From Trinickia symbiotica (GTDB lineage Bacteria > Pseudomonadota > Gammaproteobacteria > Burkholderiales > Burkholderiaceae), in assembly GCF_002934455.1 (NCBI RefSeq), contig NZ_PTIR01000006.1, positions 1-64,000 of the forward strand: a stretch of 64,000 nucleotides of DNA, written 5' to 3'. Both the position numbers and the translations under genes were made by a program. Shown piece by piece: positions 52,750 to 63,013 of this stretch; position 1 is the stretch's first letter; each line of letters starts with the position of its first letter. The notes beneath the pieces are model-generated. The model saw only the letters and a list, made by a program, of their open reading frames with translations. It did not search any database and had not been told where the DNA came from.

Positions 52750-52891
52750 GCGGCTCTCCGGCGCCGCTTTGGGAAGTCCCGCCTTCGACGGTCGAGCCGC
52801 CGCGTCTCACGCTGCGGCTCGGGCTGCGGGCATGTCTTGCCGCGGAGTGCCAATGTTCTTGTAACGCGCACGCCCACTAGCATCGCGTTGA

Positions 52892-53194
52892 TCAGAATCC
52901 TCTGCCGAGCGTATGCAGTAAGCAGCGCGGCGATTGTCGCGTATTCACTGCGTTGACGATGTCGGTGAGGAACCACGGCAAATTCAGCTTCGTGTCGGGA
53001 TAGCTGGTGCCAACGGTGAGTCGCGGCGGTTTGGAGGTCGGCTCCGCTTGCGCGGCCGCATGGCGCGAATTCGCAGCGCATTCGTCCGTGCCAGTCCGAT
53101 TCTGTTGAACCGATTGCTCGTTGACGTAGGACCAGGCTGGTGCGGATGCAACCGCGGTAGCGGCCAACACGGCGGTGACGAGTAGGGTCTTCAT
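52892..53194 (-). CDS. Hypothetical secreted protein
   Basis: 100 residues. The start MKTLLVTAVLAATAVASAPA is a clear signal peptide with cleavage near AWS-YVNEQ. The mature part is polar, with three Cys and no domain I recognise. GGAGAAAAA lies before the ATG. Small secreted proteins with a MKTLLVTA-like start (some in the DUF4148 group) are common in Burkholderiaceae; the rest of the sequence does not confirm membership. Confidence 0.6.
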   Translation of the reverse strand: MKTLLVTAVLAATAVASAPAWSYVNEQSVQQNRTGTDECAANSRHAAAQAEPTSKPPRLTVGTSYPDTKLNLPWFLTDIVNAVNTRQSPRCLLHTLGRGF

Positions 53195-53458
53195 TTGATT
53201 TTTCTCCGGGACTTGGTTTTCGACCCATGAGCGGCTAGTGAGTTCAAGGTCGATCCTGATTCACTTCTTACACCGGGGATGCCCACGCTTCCTTCCTCCG
53301 CTGCGCAAGTCTCGACGCCGTGCAGTAGCCAATGAGTTGCCGCGAACCCTATAAGCGTGCAAGCGGCGACAGGCGCTGTGCAACGGTTTATACCAGAGCC
53401 ACTTGCGTTATGCTGGCGCAATTATTCGCTACGCGATACAGGGATGTCGCCACGCACG

Positions 53459-54016
53459 ATGAACTTCGTCTTCAGACCGCTTACCGTCGTCTGGCTCGTC
53501 GCAGCCCTCGCGCTTGCCGGCTGCGACGATCAAGAGGGCAAGCGCGCCATGGAAAAACTCAAAGCCTTCCTCAATGCCATCAAGCCCGATGCTCTTTTGC
53601 TGAGAGGGTTGAAACCGGGTGTCACCACGGAGGCGCAGATCCGTGATCAGATGGGAAAGCCCGAAACTGAGCGGACTTTCGCGGATGGTTCCAAGCGCTT
53701 CGAGTATCCGCGCGGTCCCCAGGGCGTGACGACCTACATGGTCGACATCGACCCGAACGGTACGCTCAGAAGCGTCACCCAGGTTCTCACCGCCGCGAAC
53801 TTCGCGAGGATTCGCCCCGGCATGTCGCAGGACGAAGTACGTCAGTTGCTCGGCAAGCCGGGCGATGTCGCCGTCTATCGGCTCAAGCCGGAGACGGTAT
53901 GGAGCTGGAGGTGGGAGGAGGGCCCGCCGACGGGTGAGGCGTTCTTCAACGTGCATTTCGACCAATCGGGCCACGTCTATACGACCTCTCGCTCGGACGT
54001 CATACGCGGCCACTAG
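53459..54016 (+). CDS. SmpA/BamE-domain lipoprotein with two repeats
   Basis: 185 residues from MNFVFRPLTVVWLVAALALA (an ATG five codons earlier is possible). The lipobox is ALAGC, with Cys at about 22. Two copies of the BamE-like motif follow: LKPGVTTEAQIRDQMGKPET (about 50-70) and IRPGMSQDEVRQLLGKPGDV (about 120-140), each followed by an R/F- or W-rich strand. BamE itself has one such domain and belongs to the outer-membrane assembly complex. This duplicated form is probably a periplasmic-facing outer-membrane lipoprotein of related but unproven role. Confidence 0.8.
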   Translation: MNFVFRPLTVVWLVAALALAGCDDQEGKRAMEKLKAFLNAIKPDALLLRGLKPGVTTEAQIRDQMGKPETERTFADGSKRFEYPRGPQGVTTYMVDIDPNGTLRSVTQVLTAANFARIRPGMSQDEVRQLLGKPGDVAVYRLKPETVWSWRWEEGPPTGEAFFNVHFDQSGHVYTTSRSDVIRGH

Positions 54017-54186
54017 CGATCACTCGAAGCATCACGGCCAAGGCGCGCCGCAATTCCCGCGAGGTACGCCTGGCGAGCGCCCGCAAGCGCGGCCCTTTTC
54101 GACGGCGCCTGCCTTAGGAGTAGACTGGTAGCGCCGGTCCCGGCCCGGCGCGTCGTGGAGCGCATTCGAACGACGGGAGAATCGAA

Positions 54187-54786
54187 GTGTCACTGAAACC
54201 GCGATACCTCTGTGTGCTCGGCCTTGTCGTTCTATCCGCCGCTACCGCACTCACGCCTCGGGTTGCCGGAGCCCAAGGCACTGATACGGGCGAGAGCGGC
54301 CTTTTTTCAGGACAAACGGCGACGCACACGACGGCGGCGGTCGTCAAGACCGACCCCGCAACGAACACGGTAACGCTGCGTGACGATAACGGCGCGGTGA
54401 CCGATGTAGTGGTCGACAGGGCGGTCGGCGACGTCAAAAAACTGAGGATTGGCGATCGCGTCGACATCACCTACAAGCGCGCTCTCGTGCTAAGCGCGGA
54501 AAAGACCGGCTCCGGTTCGATACGCGAGCGCCTCGATACCCAGACGATCACCCCGGCGCCGGGAGGGTCCATGACCTCCACGCATCGCGTCCAGGCTGTC
54601 GCCACCGTGCTCGCCGTCGACCGGGCGAATCGCAAACTGACCTTGCGCGGCCCGACGGGCACCATGACGCTGCAGGCCACGGACGATCGTTTCCTCAAGG
54701 GACTGAAAGTCGGAGACAACATCCGCGTGGACTATCTCGAAGCGACGGCGTTGCAGGTCATGCGCGACGGCATTCCCGTGCAGTAG
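54187..54786 (+). CDS. Hypothetical exported protein with duplicated beta-domain
   Basis: 199 residues. GTG at 54187 follows GGGAG by nine bases. The signal peptide ends near VAGAQG. Two similar segments are visible: VVKTDPATNTVTLRDDNGAV then LRIGDRVDITYKRALVL (about 51-100), and VLAVDRANRKLTLRGPTGTM then LKVGDNIRVDYLEATAL (about 140-190). The pattern suggests tandem small OB- or SH3-like barrels. Proteins of this kind are common in Burkholderiaceae without known function. Confidence 0.8.
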   Translation: MSLKPRYLCVLGLVVLSAATALTPRVAGAQGTDTGESGLFSGQTATHTTAAVVKTDPATNTVTLRDDNGAVTDVVVDRAVGDVKKLRIGDRVDITYKRALVLSAEKTGSGSIRERLDTQTITPAPGGSMTSTHRVQAVATVLAVDRANRKLTLRGPTGTMTLQATDDRFLKGLKVGDNIRVDYLEATALQVMRDGIPVQ

Positions 54787-54960
54787 CCGCCGCTGCACCG
54801 CAGCACCGCCAGGGCGAGGCCAGACTCGCCGTCCCCACATCGGGTTTTGCTCTATGCAAGCGGCGCTTCTCATTGCCGTTAAAGCACACGCACGAGTGGG
54901 TTCTGTGCGAAGCGAACGGCTGTGGCCATCGGCGTACGCGGTGACTTGGGAGGCGTCCGA

Positions 54961-56508
54961 ATGCAAAGACTCAGTTTCAAGCAAAAGCTCTGGTTGCCAT
55001 TGATCGTCAGCATGATGGCGCTGCTGATCGTCTCCTTATGGGCGGCCGTTTTGCTGCGGGGCACGCGCATCGACGAGCGCAAGAACGATCTCATCAACGT
55101 CGGCCACGTGGGTCTGGCGATCGTTCAGGAGTATGCCGCACTGGCGAAGAGCGGCGCCCTCTCGGAAGAGCAGGCGCGCAAAGAGGCGCTTGCGCGCCTG
55201 CGCGACGTGCGCTATGGCGAGGACGGCTACTTTCTCGTCATCGATTCGACGCCACGCATGATCATGCATCCGATGAAGCCGGCGAGCGAAGGCAAGGAGC
55301 TCGCGAGCGTGGCCGATGCCGACGGCAGGCATCACTACGTTGCCTTCGCCCGCGCGGCGCAGTCGCCCGAAGGCGGTTTCGTCGACTATGTGTTTCCGCG
55401 CCCGCATACGACGGAGGCCGTGCCCAAACTCGGCTACGTCGTCCGCTACGCGCCATGGGATTGGATCATCGCCACCGGTGCCTACGTCGACGACATCGAC
55501 AACGCGTTCGTGCATTCGCTCTATTTGGCGTGCGGCCTCCTGATCGTGCTCGCATGCGCGCTAGCGGCGCTCGTCGCCGCCGTCAATCGCAGCATCGTCC
55601 GGACGATCGGGGGCGACCCTCGCGTCGCCGCGCGCATCGCCGATGGCATCGCGGGCGGCGATCTCGCGATCGCGATCGACGCGCGGAATGCGCATGCTCA
55701 AAGCCTGCTACGAGCGATCGGACACATGCGCGAAGCGCTGACCGCGATGATCGCGCGGATCAAGCATGCGTCCGACAATGTCGCGCAGACCTCCGACGAG
55801 ATTGCGAGCGGCAATGCCGATCTCTCCGCGCGCACGACCGAGCAGGCCACTTCGCTCCAGCAAACGGCGGCGAGCATGACGCAGATCACGGAACAAGTGC
55901 GTCAGGCATCCGACCACGCGCGCGCGGCGAACGATCTTGCCAAGCGCGCCGTGACGATTACCGATCGCGGCGGCGCGGCGGCCGCGGCGGCGGTCACGAC
56001 GATGCGCGACATCTCGAGCGAGTCGCAGAAGATGGTCGAGATCATCTCGGTCATCGAGGGCATTGCCTTCCAGACCAACATTCTGGCGCTCAACGCGGCG
56101 GTCGAGGCTGCGCGCGCGGGCGAGGAGGGGCGCGGCTTCGCCGTCGTGGCCGGCGAAGTGCGCTCGCTCGCCCAGCGCAGCGCCGCGGCCGCGAAGGAGA
56201 TCCGCGGCCTGATCCAGCGTGCGGTGTCGCGCGTCGGCGAGGGCGCGGGGCTCGTCGAGCAAACCGGCGCGACCATCGACGAAGCGCGCGGCGCCATCGC
56301 CCAAGTGATGCGGATCGTCGAGGAGATCGCGAGCGCCGCCGCCGAGCAGACCACCGGCATCGAGGCGGTGAACGCGTCGGTTTCGGAAATGGACGACATG
56401 ACGCGGCAAAATGCGACGCTCGTTCAGCGTGCGGCTGCGGCGGTCGAGGCGCTCGAGCACGAGGCTCGGCAACTGCAGACGGCGATCGCCGTCTTCCATA
56501 TCGGCTAG
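54961..56508 (+). CDS. Methyl-accepting chemotaxis protein with single Cache domain
   Basis: 515 residues from [26 protein letters not shown] lies seven bases upstream. TM1 is at about 10-32. The sCache_2-type periplasmic domain (about 35-185) includes [20 protein letters not shown] and [20 protein letters not shown]2 is at about 190-212, then a HAMP-like segment and the signalling domain with tip [20 protein letters not shown]. sCache_2 receptors often sense small organic acids, so C2-C4 acids or the sulfonates handled elsewhere in the window are candidates. No CheR/CheB tail is seen. Confidence 0.93.
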   Translation: MQRLSFKQKLWLPLIVSMMALLIVSLWAAVLLRGTRIDERKNDLINVGHVGLAIVQEYAALAKSGALSEEQARKEALARLRDVRYGEDGYFLVIDSTPRMIMHPMKPASEGKELASVADADGRHHYVAFARAAQSPEGGFVDYVFPRPHTTEAVPKLGYVVRYAPWDWIIATGAYVDDIDNAFVHSLYLACGLLIVLACALAALVAAVNRSIVRTIGGDPRVAARIADGIAGGDLAIAIDARNAHAQSLLRAIGHMREALTAMIARIKHASDNVAQTSDEIASGNADLSARTTEQATSLQQTAASMTQITEQVRQASDHARAANDLAKRAVTITDRGGAAAAAAVTTMRDISSESQKMVEIISVIEGIAFQTNILALNAAVEAARAGEEGRGFAVVAGEVRSLAQRSAAAAKEIRGLIQRAVSRVGEGAGLVEQTGATIDEARGAIAQVMRIVEEIASAAAEQTTGIEAVNASVSEMDDMTRQNATLVQRAAAAVEALEHEARQLQTAIAVFHIG

Positions 56509-56525
56509 CCGGCGACGGCCGCGGG

Positions 56526-56551
56526 GGCGAGCCAGTGGACGCTGGCTCGCC
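56526..56551 (+). terminator. Hairpin after the Cache chemoreceptor gene
   Basis: GGCGAGCCAG and CTGGCTCGCC (10-bp stem, 6-nt loop) lie 17 bp after the stop. An A/T-rich TATATAAAAA follows instead of a T-tract, which may instead be the -10 region of the next gene. Confidence 0.45.
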
Positions 56552-56629
56552 GCGGGTATATAAAAACCGGACGGACCCGCGCGCTGGCCTCCCACACGAG
56601 GCGCGCCCCGAACGAAGAGGAACGATGCC

Positions 56630-56890
56630 ATGACGTCCGATCCGTCGAAAAAGCCCGCTGAAGACGAGTCGTCGAGAAATCTGGAGCATCTCGACGCCGC
56701 GCTCAGTCACGTCCACACCTCGCTCACCACGGGCAGCATCGCCGTGGGTGCGGCCAAAGCGATCGTCTATAGCCTGATCGAGACACTCGGCGCGCTCGTC
56801 GGCGATCCCGACTTGCCCGAGCACAGCCGTTCCGGCTACGAAGGGCTGCTCGAAAAAGCCCGCGAGATGCGCGTACGAATCGGAAAATGA
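56630..56890 (+). CDS. Hypothetical small helical protein
   Basis: 86 residues, MTSDPSKKPAEDESSRNLEH, with AGAGGAA upstream of the ATG. A charged head is followed by two predicted helices (about 20-52 and 65-84) of mixed polarity. There is no signal peptide or known domain. It stands before the DUF1992 and tadA genes and may be co-transcribed with them. Confidence 0.65.
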   Translation: MTSDPSKKPAEDESSRNLEHLDAALSHVHTSLTTGSIAVGAAKAIVYSLIETLGALVGDPDLPEHSRSGYEGLLEKAREMRVRIGK

Positions 56891-56957
56891 CGGCGGCCGC
56901 GGGGGGCGACCGGCGGGCCTGCTAAAATGCCGGCGCCGCCATGTAGTGGATTTCAGG

Positions 56958-57985
<1,028 letters not shown>

Positions 57986-58001
57986 CGGGCGCGACGATCC
58001 G

Positions 58002-58928
58002 ATGACGCAGTCCCGAACCATCGAACTCATTGCTCCGTCCGGCTATCCGCCCGATCCGGCGGCGATCGAGCGTGCCGTCGCGCGGCTGCGCGAGGCGGGG
58101 CACACGGTGCGAGGCGTCGAAGCGGCTGCCAGGCGCTACCAGCGCTTCGGCGGCACCGACGCCGAGCGCGCCGGCGATCTCAATGGGCTCGCCGATCCGT
58201 CTCGCCCGTTGCCCGACGTCGCACTGGCCGTGCGCGGCGGCTACGGTGCCGTGCGCATCCTCCCCGCGCTCGATTACGACGGGCTTGCGCGCCGCCTCGC
58301 GGACCAGCCCGTCGCGCTCGTGGGTCATAGCGATTTCACCGCGATCCAGCTCGCCCTGCTCGCGCGATGCGGACTGACGACGTTCGGCGGTCCGATGCTC
58401 GGCATGCATTTCGGGGCGGAGACGCCGAGTGCGTTCACGATGGACCATTTCTGGCAAGCGTTGACGGCGCCCTCGTTCACGCTCGAAGTCGAGGCCGCGC
58501 AGACGGGGCCGATCGAAGCGCGCGGCACCCTGTGGGGCGGCAATCTCTCGACGATCGTGTCGCTGGTGGGCACGCCTTACATGCCGCATGTCGACGGCGG
58601 CATTTTGTTCCTCGAAGACGTCAACGAGCAGCCGTTCCGTATCGAGCGAATGATTTACCAACTGCACTTGGCTGGCGTGCTCGCGCGTCAGCGGGCGATC
58701 GTGCTCGGCGAGTTCTCGGGGATCAAGGCTTACGACTACGACAACGGTTACGGCCTGGCGGCGGTCGTCGAGCAGATTCGCTCGGTGACCGGCATCCCTG
58801 TCGTCGTCGGCTTGCCGTTCGGCCATATCGACGACATCGTCACGCTGCCTGTCGGCGCGAAGGCGCATCTGATCGTGCACGAGCGCGGCTTTCGCTTGAC
58901 CCTCTCGGGGCATCCCCACTTGCGGTAG
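58002..58928 (+). CDS. ldcA: LD-carboxypeptidase (muramoyltetrapeptide carboxypeptidase)
   Basis: 308 residues of peptidase family S66. The nucleophile Ser110 is in LVGHSDFTAIQ, followed by the Glu in FLEDVNEQPFRIERM and the His in PFGHIDDIVTLPVGA. LAVRGGYGAVRILPALDYD is also diagnostic. It removes the terminal D-Ala from cytosolic murein tetrapeptides during cell-wall recycling. It lies 16 bp after tadA. Confidence 0.93.
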   Translation: MTQSRTIELIAPSGYPPDPAAIERAVARLREAGHTVRGVEAAARRYQRFGGTDAERAGDLNGLADPSRPLPDVALAVRGGYGAVRILPALDYDGLARRLADQPVALVGHSDFTAIQLALLARCGLTTFGGPMLGMHFGAETPSAFTMDHFWQALTAPSFTLEVEAAQTGPIEARGTLWGGNLSTIVSLVGTPYMPHVDGGILFLEDVNEQPFRIERMIYQLHLAGVLARQRAIVLGEFSGIKAYDYDNGYGLAAVVEQIRSVTGIPVVVGLPFGHIDDIVTLPVGAKAHLIVHERGFRLTLSGHPHLR

Positions 58929-59075
58929 GACCGGCATCGCCGCCCCGCGAGACGCGCAAAACGGACATACTTTCCCGCTGACGCGCACTATCCGGTTCGG
59001 CATATGGGCGGTGCGGGGCGTTTTCGCTACACTGGGCCGTCCTTGACGATTGCCTCCGAGCGAGGCCGCCGAATC

Positions 59076-60011
59076 ATGCCATTCGATCCCTCCTATCCGC
59101 GCGACTTGATTGGTTACGGCCGCCATCCCGTGCAGGCGGACTGGCCGGGCGGTGCGCGCGTGGCGGTCCAATTCGTCCTCAATTACGAAGAAGGCGGGGA
59201 AAACTGCGTGCTCCACGGGGACGCGGCTTCGGAGCAGTTCCTTTCCGAGATTGTCGGCGCGGCCGCTTATCCGGCGCGTCACATGAGCATGGAGTCGATC
59301 TACGAGTACGGCTCGCGCGCGGGCGTCTGGCGCATTTTGCGCGAGTTCGAGAAGCGTGGCCTGCCATTGACCGTGTTCGGCGTCGGCATGGCCATCGAGC
59401 GCCATCCCGAGGTCGCGGGCGCGTTCGTCGAGCTCGGTCATGAGATCGCGTGCCATGGCTGGCGGTGGATCCACTACCAGGACATGACGCCGGATCGGGA
59501 GGCCGAGCATATGAGGCTCGGCATGGAGGCGATCGAGCGCGTGACGGGCGTGCGGCCGCTCGGCTGGTATACCGGTCGCGACAGTCCCAACACGCGCCGG
59601 CTCGTGGCGGAATATGGCGGATTCCTCTACGACTCCGATTGCTATGGCGACGATCTGCCGTTTTGGACCGAAGTCGAAGTGACGGGTGGCGAAAAGCGGC
59701 CGCATCTGATAGTGCCGTACACGCTCGATACGAACGACATGCGATTCGCAACTGCGCAGGGCTTCAACACGGGCGAGCATTTCTTCATCTATCTGCGGGA
59801 TGCCTTCGACGTCCTCTATGAAGAGGGGGAAGAGGCACCGAAGATGCTCTCGATCGGCATGCATTGCCGCTTGCTCGGAAGACCCGGGCGCTTTCACGGA
59901 CTGCAGCGGTTTCTCGATCACATCGAGAAACGCGATCGCGTGTGGGTGACGCGGCGCATCGATATCGCGCGCCACTGGCGGGCACGCCATCCGTTTGAGG
60001 CGCGGGCCTGA
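59076..60011 (+). CDS. puuE: Allantoinase PuuE (polysaccharide-deacetylase type)
   Basis: 311 residues from MPFDPSYPRDLIGYGRHPVQ. The family marks are VQFVLNYEEGGENCVLHGD, SMESIYEYGSRAGVWRIL, HEIACHGWRWIHYQDM and GWYTGRDSPNTRRLVAEYGG. The metal-independent allantoinase PuuE belongs to this NodB-like family. It opens allantoin to allantoate and starts an operon-like row with uraD, alc and allA. Gaps are 15, 28 and 19 bp. Confidence 0.94.
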   Translation: MPFDPSYPRDLIGYGRHPVQADWPGGARVAVQFVLNYEEGGENCVLHGDAASEQFLSEIVGAAAYPARHMSMESIYEYGSRAGVWRILREFEKRGLPLTVFGVGMAIERHPEVAGAFVELGHEIACHGWRWIHYQDMTPDREAEHMRLGMEAIERVTGVRPLGWYTGRDSPNTRRLVAEYGGFLYDSDCYGDDLPFWTEVEVTGGEKRPHLIVPYTLDTNDMRFATAQGFNTGEHFFIYLRDAFDVLYEEGEEAPKMLSIGMHCRLLGRPGRFHGLQRFLDHIEKRDRVWVTRRIDIARHWRARHPFEARA

Positions 60012-60026
60012 GCGAGTGCGAGTCTC

Positions 60027-60539
60027 ATGAGATACACGCTAGATCAACTGAACGCGATGCCCGAGGACGCATTCGTCGATGCGCTGTCCGGCATCTTCGA
60101 GCATTCGCCATGGGTTCCGCGTGAGGCCGCCCGCGAGCGGCCTTTCGCGAGCGTCGACGCGCTTTATGACGCGATGGTGAGCGTCGTCGCTCACGCCGGG
60201 AGCACGCGGCAGCTCGCCCTCATCAATGCGCACCCCGAACTCGCCGGCAAAGCGGCCGTGCGCGGCGAACTGACGGCGGAGTCGACGCGCGAGCAAAGCA
60301 GTGCGGGCCTCTCGCAATGCACGCAGGCCGAATTCGACACACTGCAGCGGCTCAACCGCGAGTACCGCGATAAATTCGGTTTCCCGTTCATCCTTGCCGT
60401 GCGCGGCTACGATCGTGCGGGCATCCTCGCCAACTTCGAGGCGCGGGTGGGCAATGAGCGGGACGAGGAAATGCGTATGAGCCTCGAGCAGATCTATCGG
60501 ATCGCGCGCTTTCGCGTCGACGATTTGATCGCGGCATGA
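60027..60539 (+). CDS. uraD: OHCU decarboxylase
   Basis: 170 residues. The catalytic His is in the [13 protein letters not shown] motif; the Glu is in the [20 protein letters not shown] region, and [18 protein letters not shown] is characteristic. It converts 2-oxo-4-hydroxy-4-carboxy-5-ureidoimidazoline to (S)-allantoin, the last step before PuuE. No HIU hydrolase gene lies beside it; one may lie outside the window. Confidence 0.94.
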   Translation: MRYTLDQLNAMPEDAFVDALSGIFEHSPWVPREAARERPFASVDALYDAMVSVVAHAGSTRQLALINAHPELAGKAAVRGELTAESTREQSSAGLSQCTQAEFDTLQRLNREYRDKFGFPFILAVRGYDRAGILANFEARVGNERDEEMRMSLEQIYRIARFRVDDLIAA

Positions 60540-60567
60540 CGATTCGAACAAAGCAAGGACGACAGCA

Positions 60568-61581
60568 ATGGCTCTTCTGATTTCCGATCCCGATGCGCCC
60601 GACTTCACGCGGCGTTACGCGAACCTGGCGGACCCCCGGCTCGGCGCCGAAGCGCTCGAAGCAAGCGACGAGTTCTTCGCGCCGAAGGAGCGCATGCTCA
60701 ATCCGGAGCCGGCCGTCTTCATCCCTGGCAAGTACGACGATCACGGCAAATGGATGGACGGCTGGGAGACGCGCCGCAAACGCACGACGGGCTACGATTG
60801 GTGCATCGTCAAGCTTGCCCGCGCGGGCGTGATCAAAGGGCTCGACATCGACACGAGTCATTTCACCGGCAACTTTCCGCCCGCGGCTTCGATCGAAGCT
60901 GCCCACGTGCCAGCGGGGGCGACTGCCGACGCGGCGACGCAATGGACCGAGATCGTGGCGTCGACGACTTTGCAAGGCAACAGCCACCATTACGTCGAAG
61001 TGCGTGACCCAGCGAGCTATACGCACATTCGCCTCAACCTCTATCCCGATGGCGGCGTGGCCCGGCTTCGCGTCTACGGGCAACCTCGGCTCGACTGGGG
61101 GCAGGCGAGCCGGGCCGATCTCATCGATCTCGCGGCGATGGAAAACGGCGCGCACATCGTCGCGGCCAACAATCAACATTTCGGCGCGGCATCGAATCTG
61201 CTGATGCCCGGGCGTGGCGTCGACATGGGCGACGGCTGGGAAACGCGCCGCCGCCGCGAGCCCGGCAACGACTGGGCGATCATTGCGCTCGCGCGGCCGG
61301 GGACGATCAGGAAGGTCGAAGTGGACACCGCGCACTTCAAGGGCAACTATCCCGATCGTTGCTCGCTGCAGGCCGCCTGCGTATCAGGCGGCACCGACAG
61401 CTCGCTCGTCACGCAGGCCATGTTCTGGCCTGAGCTGCTCGGCGAGCAGAAGCTCACAATGGACGCGCAACATGTCTTCGAACGTGAGATCGTGTCGCTT
61501 GGGCCCGTGACGCACGTGCGCTTCAACATCATTCCCGACGGCGGCGTATCGCGCTTGCGGCTGTGGGGATTCGTCGATTGA
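60568..61581 (+). CDS. alc: Allantoicase
   Basis: 337 residues with two repeats of the allantoicase jelly-roll domain. [20 protein letters not shown] in the first is matched by [20 protein letters not shown] in the second, and each ends [17 protein letters not shown] or [17 protein letters not shown]. It hydrolyses allantoate to ureidoglycolate and urea. Release of urea implies urease or urea export elsewhere. Confidence 0.95.
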   Translation: MALLISDPDAPDFTRRYANLADPRLGAEALEASDEFFAPKERMLNPEPAVFIPGKYDDHGKWMDGWETRRKRTTGYDWCIVKLARAGVIKGLDIDTSHFTGNFPPAASIEAAHVPAGATADAATQWTEIVASTTLQGNSHHYVEVRDPASYTHIRLNLYPDGGVARLRVYGQPRLDWGQASRADLIDLAAMENGAHIVAANNQHFGAASNLLMPGRGVDMGDGWETRRRREPGNDWAIIALARPGTIRKVEVDTAHFKGNYPDRCSLQAACVSGGTDSSLVTQAMFWPELLGEQKLTMDAQHVFEREIVSLGPVTHVRFNIIPDGGVSRLRLWGFVD

Positions 61582-61600
61582 GGAAAGGGGATACGCCGTG

Positions 61601-62116
61601 ATGAGGACGCTTTCAATCGAACCGCTGACGCGCGAGTCGTTCGCGCCGTTCGGCGACGTGATCGAACTCGAGGGCGCGCGACACTTCCCGATCAACGAGG
61701 GCACCACGACGCGCTTTCATGATCTCGCGCGCGTCGACGTGACGGACGCCGGCGGACGCCCGCTGCTGAACCTGTTCCGGGGCGAGCCGCGAGCCTTGCC
61801 ATTCGAAGTATCGATGCTGGAGCGCCATCCGCTCGGCAGCCAGGCCTTTGTGCCACTTTCCGATCGACCTTACCTCATCGTCGTTGCGCCCCTGGGGCCG
61901 CTGACGCCTGCGGTGATTCGGGCTTTCGTGACGCGGGGCTGGCAGGGCGTCAATTACAAAAAAGGGGTGTGGCACCATCCGCTGATCGCCCTCGAGGCGG
62001 TCAGCGATTTCGTCGTCATCGACCGAGGCGGCGAAGGCCACAATTGCGACGAGGAGCGGCTGCCCGAGTCGCTTTGGCTGACCGAGGACGCGTGGCGGGC
62101 AGCAACGGCGGGATAG
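61601..62116 (+). CDS. allA: Ureidoglycolate lyase AllA
   Basis: 171 residues. ATG at 61601 or the GTG just before it could start it; AGGGG is 7-10 bases upstream. Motifs are [40 protein letters not shown] and [20 protein letters not shown]. It splits ureidoglycolate to glyoxylate and urea and finishes the ureide pathway begun by puuE. Confidence 0.93.
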   Translation: MRTLSIEPLTRESFAPFGDVIELEGARHFPINEGTTTRFHDLARVDVTDAGGRPLLNLFRGEPRALPFEVSMLERHPLGSQAFVPLSDRPYLIVVAPLGPLTPAVIRAFVTRGWQGVNYKKGVWHHPLIALEAVSDFVVIDRGGEGHNCDEERLPESLWLTEDAWRAATAG

Positions 62117-62168
62117 CGCCGCATCGTGTAGATCTGACCGACCGAACCGTCTCCCATTCCGTCTCAAG

Positions 62169-62188
62169 CGGCGCCTCGACTGGCGCCG
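62169..62188 (+). terminator. Short GC hairpin after allA
   Basis: CGGCGCC-TCGACT-GGCGCCG forms a 7-bp stem 53 bp after the allA stop. The tail is GTCGTGTTGG, so any intrinsic termination would be weak. Confidence 0.35.
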
Positions 62189-62365
62189 GTCGTGTTGGCG
62201 ACAGCCATTGTAGGAAACCCCTGACAAGCGCGCCGCCACGTATTACGCGAGGTTCAGCGCGCGCTGATTTCGTACGGCCACCCCTTGACCGATACTTTCG
62301 TCAAGCCAAACGGTTCTTCTCATCGAACCCGCTAGCGAAAGCCGACGATCCAAGGAGATTTCCAA

Positions 62366-62506
62366 ATGAGCCGCATCGCGAAAGACCTGATCGAACTCAA
62401 GCGCCTGAGCGAGGGCGGAGCTGGAGCTCTGACGCAACACCTGCTGCGCGAAATCGCGGCAAGCCTCATCGCGTTTGGCGTCGCGGATTGGCGTAAGGGC
62501 CATTGA
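62366..62506 (+). CDS. Small conserved-looking hypothetical ORF
   Basis: 46 residues, MSRIAKDLIELKRLSEGGAG... ending GVADWRKGH. AAGGAGA is well placed before the ATG. The sequence is amphipathic and helical, with no signal peptide. It lies 77 bp upstream of the FlhD-like gene on the same strand, and their pairing suggests a common transcript. I do not recognise a family. Confidence 0.55.
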   Translation: MSRIAKDLIELKRLSEGGAGALTQHLLREIAASLIAFGVADWRKGH

Positions 62507-62583
62507 GCTGGTCGGGCGCGCAAACGTTTGCGCATTCAAGCCGAGGCCCCGAAAGAGCCGTCGAAGAAAAAAGGAGGGTAAAA

Positions 62584-62853
62584 ATGAGCTGCGACATCCA
62601 TCAATCGATTCAAGAAATCAACCGGTCGTATCTTGCTCTCGTGCAGCGCATACTGCGAGACGATCGCGCCGAAGGCATGGCCACGCTGGGTCTGTCGGCG
62701 CCGCTCGCGGAGTTGCTCGTGGAGCTTTCGGAAGATCAGACGCAAAAGCTGGCGGCGCGCGACCAATTGATTTGCCTTTTTCGCTTTACCGATCGCGCGG
62801 TGCTCGGCGGCTTGGCGGATCGCGGACGGCAGCTGGCGAAGACCGCTGCTTGA
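62584..62853 (+). CDS. FlhD-like regulator (orphan)
   Basis: 89 residues; AAGGAGGG precedes the ATG. The sequence SIQEINRSYLALVQRILRDD, then AEGMATLGLSAPLAELLVEL, then KLAARDQLICLFRFTDRAVL matches the core of FlhD, the flagellar class I regulator subunit (about 105-115 residues), with a shortened C-terminus. FlhD normally needs FlhC, and no flhC follows here. It may be a second, non-flagellar copy acting on other genes or competing for FlhC. Confidence 0.82.
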   Translation: MSCDIHQSIQEINRSYLALVQRILRDDRAEGMATLGLSAPLAELLVELSEDQTQKLAARDQLICLFRFTDRAVLGGLADRGRQLAKTAA

Positions 62854-63013
62854 TACGGCGACGTCCGACACAAAGGCGCACGTCTTGGTCCTCGCAACGC
62901 GGTTCCGTCGAGGCAGACACGCAGCGGCAAATTACCGCACCATTTTCCACACCAAGCGATGAGCGATGGCCCGGCCACTCTGGTCAGGGCGTTTCACATC
63001 GATACTTTCACGC

